From: JBCDJG01 sp038748065
GTDB taxonomy: Bacteria > Pseudomonadota > Gammaproteobacteria > Pseudomonadales > Halieaceae
Length of the DNA: 64,000 bases
Assembly: GCA_038748065.1 (NCBI GenBank)
Contig: JBCDJG010000005.1
Location: forward strand, 1 to 64,000
Reading direction: 5' to 3'
Part shown: piece after piece, positions 15,398 to 23,804 of the stretch
Layout of the letters: every line of letters starts with the position of its first letter
Position numbering within the stretch: position 1 is the stretch's first letter
The notes under the pieces: model-generated
What the model was told of the DNA's origin: nothing
What the model saw: the letters and a program-made list of their open reading frames with translations, nothing else
The model's database searches: none
Program-made: the position numbers and the translations under genes

Positions 15398-16894
15398 TCA
15401 GCTCGCCTGATCGGGTCGATAGGCGAGCGCCTCAGCCAAATGGGCTTCCTGCACGTGCTCGGCGCCTTCAAGATCAGCGATGGTTCGGCTGACACGTAGC
15501 GTACGATGCAGTGCGCGCCCCGATAGTTTCAGTTCGCGTGCAGCCGCAGCGAGATAGGTTTTCAGAGCCTTATCAGAGAGACAGTGCAGTAAAATCCTCT
15601 CGCCAGACAGGGCGCTGTTGGACGCACCCTGGCGGGTGATCTGGCGCTCGCGAGCGAGGCAGACGCGCTCGCGAACTACGCTGGATGCTTCACCATCTGC
15701 GGCCGGTGACAAGAGCTCCTCAGGCGGAATGCGTTCGACCCTGGTGAAGAGATCAATGCGGTCTAACAGTGGGCCGGAGAGCTTGTTGTGGTAGCGTGAA
15801 ATCTGCTCGGGCGTGCAGCGGCAGGCTCTTTCCGGGTCGCCCTCGAAGCCGCAGGGGCAAGGGTTCATTGCGGCGATCAGCTGAAAGCGGGCCGGGTAGC
15901 TGAGGTTGAGGTTGGCTCGCGACAGTCTAACCTCCCCGGACTCCAGCGGCTGGCGCAGTGCTTCGAGGCATTGGCGCGGAAACTCCGGCAATTCATCCAG
16001 GAACAGCACACCGCCGTGGGCGAGTGAGGCCTCGCCGGGCAACAGGCGCTGCCCGCCGCCAACCAGCGCCGCCGCGCTGGATGAATGATGGGGCTGCCGG
16101 AATGGCCGTGCCCCGGTGATAGCGCTGCAGCTGCCGGCGCGCAGGTCGTGAAGCGCCATGGCGACGAGCGCTTCATCATCATCCGGCGCGGGCAGGATGC
16201 CCGGCAGGCGGCTGGCCAGCATGGTCTTCCCCGTTCCCGGCGGCCCGGCCAGCAGCAGATTATGTTCACCGGCTGCGGCGATTTCGAGAACGCGACGAGG
16301 GCCCTCCTGCCCAATCAGGTCGGCGAGGTCCGGATAATCGTATGCGTCTGTTGGGGCCTCGCAAGATTGGGCGGGCAGGGGGTCTCTGCCTGAGAGGTGA
16401 GCACATAGGGTCAGCAGATCCGGCGCACCCAGCACGCGGCTGCCGGGGTAACGAGCGGCGAGAGCAGCGCTGCCGACGGGAACGATCAGCGTGCGACGGA
16501 GTGCGGTTGCCTCTCGGGCGGCGGGAAGTACGCCCGGGACAGGCCGCAGCAGGCCATCGAGAGCAAGCTCCCCGAGAAATTCAAAACGGTGCAAGTGCTC
16601 GGGCGGGAGCTGGCCAGAGGCGGCAATGATGCCCAGGGCGATGGGAAGGTCAAAGCGCGAGCCGCCCTTGGGTAGGTCCGCCGGAGCGAGATTGACCGTG
16701 ATACGACCGTCGGGGAATGCAAAACCTGAGTTGCCCAGGGCGCTGCGAACCCGCTCCTTACTTTCGCGGACGGCGGTTTCCGGCATGCCGACCAGCTGGA
16801 AGCTTGGCAAGCCGTTGGCGAGGTCCACTTCGACCTGCACGGGGGGTGACTGCAGGCCCAGCTGGGCCCGACTTTGGATGCTGGCGAGTTGCAT
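15398..16894 (-). CDS. comM: YifB/ComM family Mg-chelatase-like AAA+ ATPase
   Basis: 498 aa. It begins with the typical LonC-like domain (MQLASIQSRAQLGLQSPPVQ, GLPSFQLVGMPETAVRESKE), then the AAA+ module with Walker A in LLAGPPGTGKTMLAS and Walker B in GVLFLDELPEF, followed by the NPCPCGF zinc-like loop and the C-terminal FTRVERIPPEELLSP / LSGRALHRTLRVSRTIADL region. ComM drives branch migration during natural transformation in gammaproteobacteria. It converges on the sulfatase gene and lies 30 bp downstream of ubiK, probably co-transcribed with it. Confidence 0.95.
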   Translation of the reverse strand: MQLASIQSRAQLGLQSPPVQVEVDLANGLPSFQLVGMPETAVRESKERVRSALGNSGFAFPDGRITVNLAPADLPKGGSRFDLPIALGIIAASGQLPPEHLHRFEFLGELALDGLLRPVPGVLPAAREATALRRTLIVPVGSAALAARYPGSRVLGAPDLLTLCAHLSGRDPLPAQSCEAPTDAYDYPDLADLIGQEGPRRVLEIAAAGEHNLLLAGPPGTGKTMLASRLPGILPAPDDDEALVAMALHDLRAGSCSAITGARPFRQPHHSSSAAALVGGGQRLLPGEASLAHGGVLFLDELPEFPRQCLEALRQPLESGEVRLSRANLNLSYPARFQLIAAMNPCPCGFEGDPERACRCTPEQISRYHNKLSGPLLDRIDLFTRVERIPPEELLSPAADGEASSVVRERVCLARERQITRQGASNSALSGERILLHCLSDKALKTYLAAAARELKLSGRALHRTLRVSRTIADLEGAEHVQEAHLAEALAYRPDQAS

Positions 16895-16924
16895 GGCTCT
16901 TCCTTGAGCGCGGCGCCTGGGCGT

Positions 16925-17179
16925 TCAGGACTCCAGGTTTTTTATCTCCGCGGTGAGTGTCTCCAGTTCGGCCTCCAGGGCCTGGACCCGCTGTTTCATT
17001 TTCGCCAGCAGCTCAGCCTGGGCATCAAACTCTTCGCGGCTGACCAAGTCCAGCCGGCTCAGGGCACTCTGAGCCAGCGCGCGTGCATTTTTGTCGACCT
17101 CGGCGCGGATGCCGCTGGTATCGACCAGCTCGTTCACCTGTTGCAGGACGTCTCCCAGGGGTGGTGGTTTCAGCGCCAT
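16925..17179 (-). CDS. ubiK: Ubiquinone biosynthesis accessory factor UbiK (YqiC)
   Basis: 84 aa from ATG 17179, chosen because GAGG lies 8 bp upstream; a GTG at 17188 is too near that site. An amphipathic N-terminal segment (LGDVLQQVNELVDT) is followed by VSREEFDAQAELLAKMKQRV and a C-terminal coiled coil rich in Leu/Glu, the signature of the BMFP/YqiC family. UbiK supports the soluble Ubi complex in coenzyme Q synthesis with UbiJ. UbiK next to yifB is a recurring gammaproteobacterial arrangement. Confidence 0.88.
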   Translation of the reverse strand: MALKPPPLGDVLQQVNELVDTSGIRAEVDKNARALAQSALSRLDLVSREEFDAQAELLAKMKQRVQALEAELETLTAEIKNLES

Positions 17180-17274
17180 TGGGCACACCTCAGAACTCGG
17201 GTTACAGAAAAAAAGAGTGTAGGTGAATTGACTTGTCTATCACAGACCATCGCTTCGCCCTAAATTAGTGCGCC

Positions 17275-17289
17275 GCACCACAATGGGGC
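17275..17289. promoter_or_regulatory. NtrC-like enhancer site
   Basis: GCACCA-CAA-TGGGGC matches the NtrC consensus GCACCA-N3-TGGTGC at 11 of 12 fixed positions. It lies about 100 bp upstream of the sigma-54 promoter at 17379, the usual distance for an enhancer, within the 318-bp region between ubiK and the porin gene. Confidence 0.68.
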
Positions 17290-17378
17290 GACAGTTCTTG
17301 GTTCGTGCTGGTGTAATAGTGCGGTTTCTGCCCTCTGGGACGGATTAAGCTCTTGATTAATATCGAGAATCACCCCGC

Positions 17379-17394
17379 TGGCACAGGCCGTGCA
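17379..17394 (+). promoter_or_regulatory. Sigma-54 (-24/-12) promoter for porin-glnK-amtB
   Basis: TGGCAC-AGGCC-GTGCA has the invariant GG and GC at the correct spacing and differs from TGGCACG-N4-TTGCA at two positions. It is about 100 bp upstream of the porin start. Together with the NtrC-like site it indicates induction under nitrogen limitation. The remainder of this ubiK-porin gap shows no gene. Confidence 0.72.
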
Positions 17395-17497
17395 CAAGTG
17401 AGGACCACAGATTTTGCCGTTCGCGCGCCAAGCGCCCGTAGAGAAATCGATAAACGCAAAGCTGTGCACACCACATAAACTGATGGAGATCAGAGAC

Positions 17498-18232
17498 ATG
17501 ATGAACAAAAAACTGCTACCTGCCGCTGTCGCCGCTGCCCTGCTTGCTGGCGTACCGGCAATGCAGGCCCAGGCAGAGATTTCGGGCAACATTGCACTCA
17601 CAAGCGACTATCGCTTCCGGGGTATTTCGCAGTCCCTGGATGATATCGCTGTGCAAGGCGGCTTCGACTACGCCTTCGAAAATGGTATCTACGTTGGCAC
17701 CTGGGGTTCTTCCGTTGACTACGATGTTAGCGGCCCTGATGGCGGCGTAACCGGCAGCCTCGAGTTGGACTACTACATAGGCTGGTCTTCAGCGATTGGC
17801 GATAGCGACTTCGGCATCGACGTTGGCTATATCTACTATGACTATCCGGGTGACCAAGGCCCCTTGGAAGGCGACTTCCAGGAGTTCTATGTAGGCTTTT
17901 CCTGGAAAGACATCAGCGTTGCCGTTAACTACTCCAACGACTACTACGCTGAGAGTGGCAAGTTCTTCTACTACGCCGCTGATTACAGCCTGGGTCTTAG
18001 CGACACCTTCAGCATCGACTTCCACATCGGCCTGAACGACCTGGACGACGAGGACGTGTACCTGTCTGATGGCGACTCCTACGTCGATTACTCGATTGGC
18101 CTGAACGCAGAATGGATGGCCGTGACCTGGACTCTGGCCTGGGTCGGCACTGATCTGGATGGTGACGAGTACTTCGGCCTTGACGATCTGGTCGACGACA
18201 CTGCCGTCTTCACTGTCAGCAAGTCGCTGTAA
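17498..18232 (+). CDS. TorF family putative outer-membrane porin (Gcw_chp)
   Basis: 244 aa with a clean signal peptide (MMNKKLLPAAVAAALLAG...AMQAQA, cleavage near residue 27). The mature protein begins EISGNIALTSDYRFRGIS and QSLDDIAVQGGFDY, the hallmark of the Gcw_chp/TorF family, and is rich in Tyr, Asp and Gly with alternating beta-strand patterns, ending in an aromatic-hydrophobic strand VFTVSKSL. It is likely an outer-membrane beta-barrel. It lies between the nitrogen-control promoter and glnK-amtB, with a 71-bp gap to glnK, so it may admit a nitrogen compound under starvation. ATG 17501 is an equally possible start. Confidence 0.88.
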   Translation: MMNKKLLPAAVAAALLAGVPAMQAQAEISGNIALTSDYRFRGISQSLDDIAVQGGFDYAFENGIYVGTWGSSVDYDVSGPDGGVTGSLELDYYIGWSSAIGDSDFGIDVGYIYYDYPGDQGPLEGDFQEFYVGFSWKDISVAVNYSNDYYAESGKFFYYAADYSLGLSDTFSIDFHIGLNDLDDEDVYLSDGDSYVDYSIGLNAEWMAVTWTLAWVGTDLDGDEYFGLDDLVDDTAVFTVSKSL

Positions 18233-18303
18233 GAACCCGGTAAGACCGAGCGAGCCGGCTTTTGTCCTGAAAGCCAAGAGCCGGCTCCATTTAGGAGATA
18301 AGC

Positions 18304-18642
18304 ATGAAACTAATCACCGCCATTGTTAAGCCATTCAAATTAGACGACGTGCGCGAAGCACTGTCCGAAATTGGGGTGCAGGGCATCACCGTAACGGAGG
18401 TCAAAGGATTTGGCCGCCAGAAAGGCCATACGGAGCTGTATCGCGGCGCCGAATATGTCGTGGACTTTCTGCCCAAGGTGAAAATCGAAGTCGCTGTTGC
18501 AGACGGTTCCGTAGATCAGACGATTGAAGCCATCACCAAGGCCGCTAATACCGGCAAGATCGGTGACGGTAAGGTGTTTGTTTCTCACCTGGAGCAGATC
18601 ATTCGCATCCGCACGGGCGAGACCGGCGAAGACGCTATTTAA
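18304..18642 (+). CDS. glnK: Nitrogen regulatory protein P-II, GlnK type
   Basis: 112 aa trimeric signal protein. MKLITAIVKPFKLDDVREAL is the family N-terminus; the T-loop GFGRQKGHTELYRGAEY contains the uridylylation Tyr51; the C-terminus is RIRTGETGEDAI. It binds ATP/ADP and 2-oxoglutarate and, in its unmodified state, blocks AmtB. The gene is 44 bp upstream of amtB and behind a sigma-54/NtrC-type promoter, which identifies it as GlnK rather than GlnB. Confidence 0.96.
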   Translation: MKLITAIVKPFKLDDVREALSEIGVQGITVTEVKGFGRQKGHTELYRGAEYVVDFLPKVKIEVAVADGSVDQTIEAITKAANTGKIGDGKVFVSHLEQIIRIRTGETGEDAI

Positions 18643-18686
18643 TTCAAAGCGCGCTGTAACAAGACGATTAGCAGAGAGAATTCCCC

Positions 18687-19946
18687 ATGGAAACAGATAT
18701 TTTTCAATTGCAGTATGCGTTGGACACCTTTTACTTCCTGGTGTCGGGCGCACTCGTTATGTGGATGGCCGCGGGCTTTGCCATGCTCGAGTCCGGCCTG
18801 GTCCGTTCCAAGAACACCACTGAAATCCTGACCAAGAACGTTGCACTGTTCGCTATCGCCTGCACCATGTACATGGTGTCCGGCTACGCGATCATGTACG
18901 GCGGCGACTACTTCCTGTCCACCATTGCGGGCACGGGCGTGGAAACTGCTGGCGATGCCGTTGCGATGAGCGATGACAACGCCACCTACGCACCCTCAGC
19001 AGACTTCTTCTTCCAGGTCGTGTTCGTGGCAACCGCCATGTCGATCGTCTCTGGTGCCGTCGCTGAACGGATGAAGCTCTGGGCCTTCCTGATATTCGCC
19101 GTCTTCATGACAGGCTTTATCTACCCGATGGAAGGTAGCTGGACCTGGGGCGGCAACCCCGTGTTTGGTATGTACACCCTGGGCGACCTTGGCTTCCTGG
19201 ACTTTGCTGGCTCCGGCATCGTACACATGGCGGGCGCCGCAGCGGCCCTGGCGGGTGTCATCCTGCTGGGCGCACGTAAAGGCAAGTATGGCGCCGATGG
19301 TTCAGTTAACGCGATCCCGGGTGCCAACCTGCCGCTGGCAACGCTTGGCACATTCATTCTTTGGATGGGCTGGTTCGGCTTCAACGGTGGCTCGGTACTG
19401 GCCACTGCCAGTGTCGATTCTGCGAACTCAGTTGCTGTGGTGTTCATGAACACCAACGCAGCGGCTTCCGGTGGCCTGATCCTTGCGCTGATCACCGCGC
19501 GCTTCATGTTCGGCAAGGCTGACCTGACCATGGCACTCAACGGCGCACTGGCGGGCCTCGTTGCCATCACGGCTGGCCCCGATACGCCGTCTGCCCTGCA
19601 GGCGACGATCTTCGGTGGCCTCGGTGGCATCCTGGTTGTGTTCTCAATCGTCACCCTGGACAAGCTGAAGATCGACGATCCTGTCGGTGCGATCTCTGTG
19701 CACGGAACGGTGGGTCTGCTGGGCTTGCTGCTGGTGCCGGTAACTAATAGTGACTCCTCCTTCGCTGGACAGCTGGTCGGTGCAGCCACCATCTTCATCT
19801 GGGTCTTTGTGGCCAGCCTGATCGTCTTCGGCATTATCAAAGCCGTTATGGGCATCCGGGTCAGCGAAGAAGAGGAATACGAAGGTGTGGACATCTCCGA
19901 GTGCGGCATGGAAGCGTATCCAGAGTTCACTCAGACCACCACCTGA
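18687..19946 (+). CDS. amtB: Ammonium transporter AmtB
   Basis: 419 aa, about 11 hydrophobic segments. Signature stretches: MAAGFAMLESGLVRSKNT (first helices), the twin pore histidines in IVHMAGAAAALAG and ISVHGTVGLLG, and NGGSVLATASVDSANSVAVV. A cytoplasmic tail of about 25 residues (ISECGMEAYPEFTQTTT) would contact GlnK. The N-terminus METDIFQLQYALDTFYFLVS starts inside or just before the first helix, without the cleaved leader of E. coli AmtB. It ends the nitrogen operon and is followed by a strong intrinsic terminator. Confidence 0.96.
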   Translation: METDIFQLQYALDTFYFLVSGALVMWMAAGFAMLESGLVRSKNTTEILTKNVALFAIACTMYMVSGYAIMYGGDYFLSTIAGTGVETAGDAVAMSDDNATYAPSADFFFQVVFVATAMSIVSGAVAERMKLWAFLIFAVFMTGFIYPMEGSWTWGGNPVFGMYTLGDLGFLDFAGSGIVHMAGAAAALAGVILLGARKGKYGADGSVNAIPGANLPLATLGTFILWMGWFGFNGGSVLATASVDSANSVAVVFMNTNAAASGGLILALITARFMFGKADLTMALNGALAGLVAITAGPDTPSALQATIFGGLGGILVVFSIVTLDKLKIDDPVGAISVHGTVGLLGLLLVPVTNSDSSFAGQLVGAATIFIWVFVASLIVFGIIKAVMGIRVSEEEEYEGVDISECGMEAYPEFTQTTT

Positions 19947-19983
19947 TTACCATCTTGCGGGCGCATTGTAGTGATGCGTGCTT

Positions 19984-20009
19984 GGGGGGCCCTTTGGCCC
20001 CCCTTTTTT
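19984..20009 (+). terminator. Rho-independent terminator after amtB
   Basis: An 8-bp perfect stem (GGGGGGCC with GGCCCCCC) around a CTTT loop, followed directly by six T residues. It closes the porin-glnK-amtB unit before the AraC-type gene. Confidence 0.92.
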
Positions 20010-20078
20010 ATGCCTGCGATTCCCCAGCGCTCTGCCGTACTGGCTTGACCACAGGTGTGCTACCGCTAAAGTGAGCGC

Positions 20079-21089
20079 ATGAAAGAGTACCTGGTAAGGG
20101 CGTCTGCCCTTGATGGTTATGCCGACGTTGTCCGCTCGATAGGCGGTGACCCGGAAGCGCTAGCTGCTGAGGTGGGGCTGTCGGCCTACGTGTCTGACCC
20201 CGACGATTGGATTTCTTACAGTGCCTGGCTCCAACTTCTGGAATTGTCTGCCGAACGACTGTCATTCCCACACTTCGGCCTCGAGATGGCCCGCTATCAA
20301 AGCCTGGATATTCTTGGCCTGGTGGGCTTTGTCATGCGGGAGGCGCCGAATATAGGCGCGGCGATTCTGGAACTCTGCAAGCACATGGACCAGCACAACC
20401 AGGGCGCGACGATCGACCTTGAAGTCAGCAATGACATCGCGACCTGGGAATTCACGGTAAAACAGGTGGGCCCGCGCAAGTGCAGGCAGCAGTATGACCT
20501 GGTGCTGGCCCTGGGGCTGCGCATTATGCGCGTGCTGTGTGGGGCGGACTGGTCACCGAATGCCTGCTACTTGATGAGGCCGCCGCCGGAGGACATGAAA
20601 CCCTACGCACGCACTCTGAGGGCGCCTATACATTTCGACTGGGACTGCAATGCGGTGAGCTTTGACTCAGCGATACTGTCGCGTCCGGTGGCTGATGCAA
20701 ACAAACGCCTGCACCAGATTCTTGAGCAGCATCTGATCAATCTAGAACAAAGCTACCCGGACGATCTGCCAGGCCAGGTGACGCATTTGATCAGACAGTC
20801 ACTCAAGACCGGCGATTGCTCGATAGAGCGTGTCGCAGCCTACCTGGCAGTAAATAAACGTACCTTACAGCGTCAGCTCAATGCCGAAGGCACCAGCTAT
20901 AAGCGCCTGTTGTCGGAGGTTCGCATGGAGATCGCGCAGCACTACCTGCTCGAGTCGCGGGGCTCGTTGACCACGCTGGCCGATATGCTGGGGTATACCG
21001 AGCTGTCGGCCTTTTCCACGGCTTTCAAGTCCCAGCACGGGCTATCCCCGAGGGACTGGCAGAAGGCCAATCGGGAAACGGTAGCCTAG
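20079..21089 (+). CDS. AraC family transcriptional regulator, arabinose-binding-like N-terminus
   Basis: 336 aa. The N-terminal 190 residues (YSAWLQLLELSAERLSFPHF, LGLVGFVMREAPNIGAAILE) match the Arabinose_bd/OruR-VirS-type effector domain. The C-terminal AraC DNA-binding domain holds both helix-turn-helix motifs: CSIERVAAYLAVNKRTLQRQ and GSLTTLADMLGYTELSAFST, then FKSQHGLSPRDWQK. It faces the operon at 21086-29246 and its stop overlaps the DUF3604 stop by 3 bp. It is the only obvious regulator in this cluster and the best candidate for the 21-bp-phased direct repeats at 29315 and 32304. Confidence 0.93.
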   Translation: MKEYLVRASALDGYADVVRSIGGDPEALAAEVGLSAYVSDPDDWISYSAWLQLLELSAERLSFPHFGLEMARYQSLDILGLVGFVMREAPNIGAAILELCKHMDQHNQGATIDLEVSNDIATWEFTVKQVGPRKCRQQYDLVLALGLRIMRVLCGADWSPNACYLMRPPPEDMKPYARTLRAPIHFDWDCNAVSFDSAILSRPVADANKRLHQILEQHLINLEQSYPDDLPGQVTHLIRQSLKTGDCSIERVAAYLAVNKRTLQRQLNAEGTSYKRLLSEVRMEIAQHYLLESRGSLTTLADMLGYTELSAFSTAFKSQHGLSPRDWQKANRETVA

Positions 21090-22993
21090 TCCCCTGCCGG
21101 AGTCAGCCAGACTGGCGAACTCCAGGCGCGCTCCTGAATAACTCTGGGCACGGGGCTTGATGGCTCAATCGTGTTATTCGATTTCATCAAGTCGTAGGCG
21201 CTCCAGCGGCAGCTGGGGTTCTCCAAGGCGCGCGCGTAGTAGAAGCTGCGCTGCCCCGGCCGAAACTGTGGGTCCTGCCACAGGGCGCTCAGCTGCGTGG
21301 CGCCGGGATCACCGGTGGCCTCGCAGTCGGCGTTGACACCGGCCGTGCTGGCCGGGCATCGGTGAGTCTCTTGATCAGGGCTGGCGTTTCCCGCGCAGGC
21401 GACGTCAAAGGTTCGTTCCTGCGTCTCCCCGCTGTCATCGATCCAGCCCTTGATAATCTGCAGGCGTTGTAGAGGCGCCGCGTTAGGATCTTGCGACGCC
21501 CAGGCGAATAGTGAGGGCGTATCTGTGTCCCCGACCGTCAGCGTACTGCCCATAGGAAACCCGTCGCGATACGCCCGAGTGACGGCATCGGGTTGATCAA
21601 CAAGGTTCCCGGCATAGTTGAAGCCCGCGAACAAGCGAATGCTCATGCGACTGCCGGAAGTACCGAAGGTTTCGCGTCGTTTGAAGGCGGCGAATAGAGA
21701 ATCCCTTGAGTTTTCATCTGCCCATGCTCCGACCAGCCCACCCGGATTGTAATTGACGGCGCCTCGACCCTCAGCTTTTCGGTGACCACCGGTCAGCCGG
21801 TGATCGATAGAGGTTTCGCCGGCCTGGTGTCCGCCGTAGTTGCTCTCAGATGTATCGCCTGGCGTTCCATTGTGGGTGTCTGTACTGGCAATGATGCCGT
21901 ACTGGAAGGGATTGAACCCTAGAGTCGCTTCGAGCTTTAGTCCCGTTTTCAGGCCGTTGCGAACGAAGGAGGACTGCTGCATGCAACCCAGTTCCTGCTC
22001 GGCAGTACAAGGTTTCAACAGGGTTTCGAAATTGCAGAACTCATCATTCGTGCCGATGCCGGTGAAGCACTCTGAACTGCCCTTTGCCTGGAATATTTCT
22101 GCGAGACGGTCCATGCGCTGCCGCCGCTGGTAATCCTCCTCGGTCCATTCGCTGCCGTCAGAATTGGTCAAGGCGAATGTCTTGCCCCAGGCGAGGTTGC
22201 TGTTGTGCGGTATCGTAATGACATCGCAATCCTCTTGGCATGATTCATCCAGCCAGTTCCAGAGTTCCCGTGTCGTTTGCAGGTCGAAGGCGCTCATCGC
22301 TTCATCTGGGACGCTATTACCGTTGAAAATCACGTTGCGGTGAAGCATGCCGCCGGCGCGCAAATTTCCCGTGTATTCGTAGGCTTTAAAGGTTGTGAAC
22401 TCGCCGGGCACGTTGTGGGTGTCGGCGATCGTCTGCAACTGCTTCCACAGCGGCTTTGCCGCCTCACGGCAGCTTTCGTTACTTTCGCAAATCTCGGTAA
22501 CGTGCACGGGTGGGTTAGCAGACAGGTTACGGAAGCCCATAAAATAGAGCCGTAAATCGAGCGCGCGCAACATGCTACACATCTCAGCGTCATATACGGC
22601 GCTTGCCTCGTCCACGACACAGCGGTTGAAGTAGCCCAGCGTCTCGGCATGATCCGTTACCGCCGCAAAATCGAGGGGTACCTCAAGCTGTCGCGTTTTA
22701 TCTATGCGGCCCAGCGGTACGGCTTCACCTCGCGCAAATCGATAGGCCGCATCAGGATCGTTGGTGTTGCCGAATATGTAGCCATCGGCCGACCAGGAAG
22801 AGTGCACGTGCAGGTCGCCAAACAGGGCACGGCGCTGCTCGGGGGCAGGGCTGATCGATGCGCTGCTTGGAGGGCCGGCATTGACCTTGGTGCTGACTTC
22901 CCCCTGATCCGTCGCAGAAGGCGTGGCAGTTTGGTCACAGGCAACGACGGCTGTTAAGAGGGCGCCTAGGTAGAGCATGTGCAAGCTTTTCAA
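21086..22993 (-). CDS. DUF3604 domain lipoprotein, PHP-like metal site (copy A)
   Basis: 635 aa from a TTG start 1 bp after the SDR stop, with GGAGAA about 8-10 bp upstream inside the SDR gene; this gives KSLHMLYLGALLTAVVACDQ, a lipoprotein signal with lipobox VVAC. The first domain begins GDLHVHSSWSADG and contains FAAVTDHAETLGY; His-x-His and DHxE resemble the metal ligands of PHP-type phosphoesterases. Later landmarks are ITIPHNSNLAWG, IASTDTHNG and RRETFGTSGSRMSIR. Exported and probably periplasmic, function unknown. It is the last gene of the receptor-sulfatase operon. A paralogue is at 30349. An upstream ATG at 23041 would overlap the SDR gene and lack a signal at the N-terminus. Confidence 0.87.
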   Translation of the reverse strand: MKSLHMLYLGALLTAVVACDQTATPSATDQGEVSTKVNAGPPSSASISPAPEQRRALFGDLHVHSSWSADGYIFGNTNDPDAAYRFARGEAVPLGRIDKTRQLEVPLDFAAVTDHAETLGYFNRCVVDEASAVYDAEMCSMLRALDLRLYFMGFRNLSANPPVHVTEICESNESCREAAKPLWKQLQTIADTHNVPGEFTTFKAYEYTGNLRAGGMLHRNVIFNGNSVPDEAMSAFDLQTTRELWNWLDESCQEDCDVITIPHNSNLAWGKTFALTNSDGSEWTEEDYQRRQRMDRLAEIFQAKGSSECFTGIGTNDEFCNFETLLKPCTAEQELGCMQQSSFVRNGLKTGLKLEATLGFNPFQYGIIASTDTHNGTPGDTSESNYGGHQAGETSIDHRLTGGHRKAEGRGAVNYNPGGLVGAWADENSRDSLFAAFKRRETFGTSGSRMSIRLFAGFNYAGNLVDQPDAVTRAYRDGFPMGSTLTVGDTDTPSLFAWASQDPNAAPLQRLQIIKGWIDDSGETQERTFDVACAGNASPDQETHRCPASTAGVNADCEATGDPGATQLSALWQDPQFRPGQRSFYYARALENPSCRWSAYDLMKSNNTIEPSSPVPRVIQERAWSSPVWLTPAGD

Positions 22994-22994
22994 C

Positions 22995-23804
22995 TTATCT
23001 GTTCTCCTTGTCCGGCAGCGTGGCCAGGACAATGCGTTCACTGGTCCAGCGCATCAGTCCCGGGAACCAGCGCGCCACCAGCGCGACCCCGCGAGCGCGG
23101 ACGCCGGGTATCACCATGGAGCGATTGCGTTTGAGCTGGTTGACGATCGAACGACAGGCCGGCTCAAGTTGTAGCGTGCCTGCGGTACCTTTCAATCGTG
23201 CTCCCGTGATGCTCATGGTCTTGCGTTCCTCCACGACCATGGGGGTTTCGACTTCGGGCGGGCAGATAGTGTTGACGGAAATCCCGCGCTCTACGCAATC
23301 CAGGCGCAGCGCACCCGCCAAGCCAACCACGCCGAATTTCGACGCATTGTATGCGCTGTAACTGTAGCTGGGCACAAGCCCGGCCAGGGAGGCCATCAGC
23401 GCCAGCTGGGAGCCACGTTCCATATGAGGTAGCGCGGCCGCTGCGAAATTGCGGCTGCCCAGCAGATTGACGGAGACGACGCGTTCAAAGGCCTCGGCGG
23501 ACTGCGCCAGAAAAGGCTGTGCATCCTGGATGCCCGCGCAGTTAAGGGCGAGGTCCGGTGGACCCAGTCGCGCGCTAGCTTCGGCAATGGCCTCAGCCAA
23601 CTGCCCGCTGTCGCAAACGTCTGCGCGCCAGATACCGATATCGGTGTGGTGCCGTTTGGCCAGCAGCTCCAAACTCGGGCGAGCTGCGTCCGCGCCGCTG
23701 CGATCAAATACGGCGACCTTACAGCCCTCGGCCAGAAGCATCTCAGCGATCCTGCGGCCGATACCGCTGCCACCGCCCGTAATAAAGGCAACGCGCCAGG
23801 CCAT
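22995..23804 (-). CDS. Short-chain dehydrogenase/reductase (SDR)
   Basis: 269 aa NAD(P)-dependent oxidoreductase. Cofactor motif FITGGGSGIGRRIAEML at the N-terminus, structural motif LNCAGIQ (NAG variant), and the catalytic Tyr-x3-Lys in YSAYNASKFG with the Ser in LMASLAGLV. A C-terminal extension of about 50 residues after IVNQLKRNRS includes a hydrophobic/basic stretch (VALVARWFPGLMRWTSERIV) often seen in membrane-associated steroid- or lipid-type SDRs. Start overlaps the VOC gene stop by 1 bp and its own stop is 1 bp from the next start, so it is translationally coupled on both sides. Confidence 0.93.
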   Translation of the reverse strand: MAWRVAFITGGGSGIGRRIAEMLLAEGCKVAVFDRSGADAARPSLELLAKRHHTDIGIWRADVCDSGQLAEAIAEASARLGPPDLALNCAGIQDAQPFLAQSAEAFERVVSVNLLGSRNFAAAALPHMERGSQLALMASLAGLVPSYSYSAYNASKFGVVGLAGALRLDCVERGISVNTICPPEVETPMVVEERKTMSITGARLKGTAGTLQLEPACRSIVNQLKRNRSMVIPGVRARGVALVARWFPGLMRWTSERIVLATLPDKENR

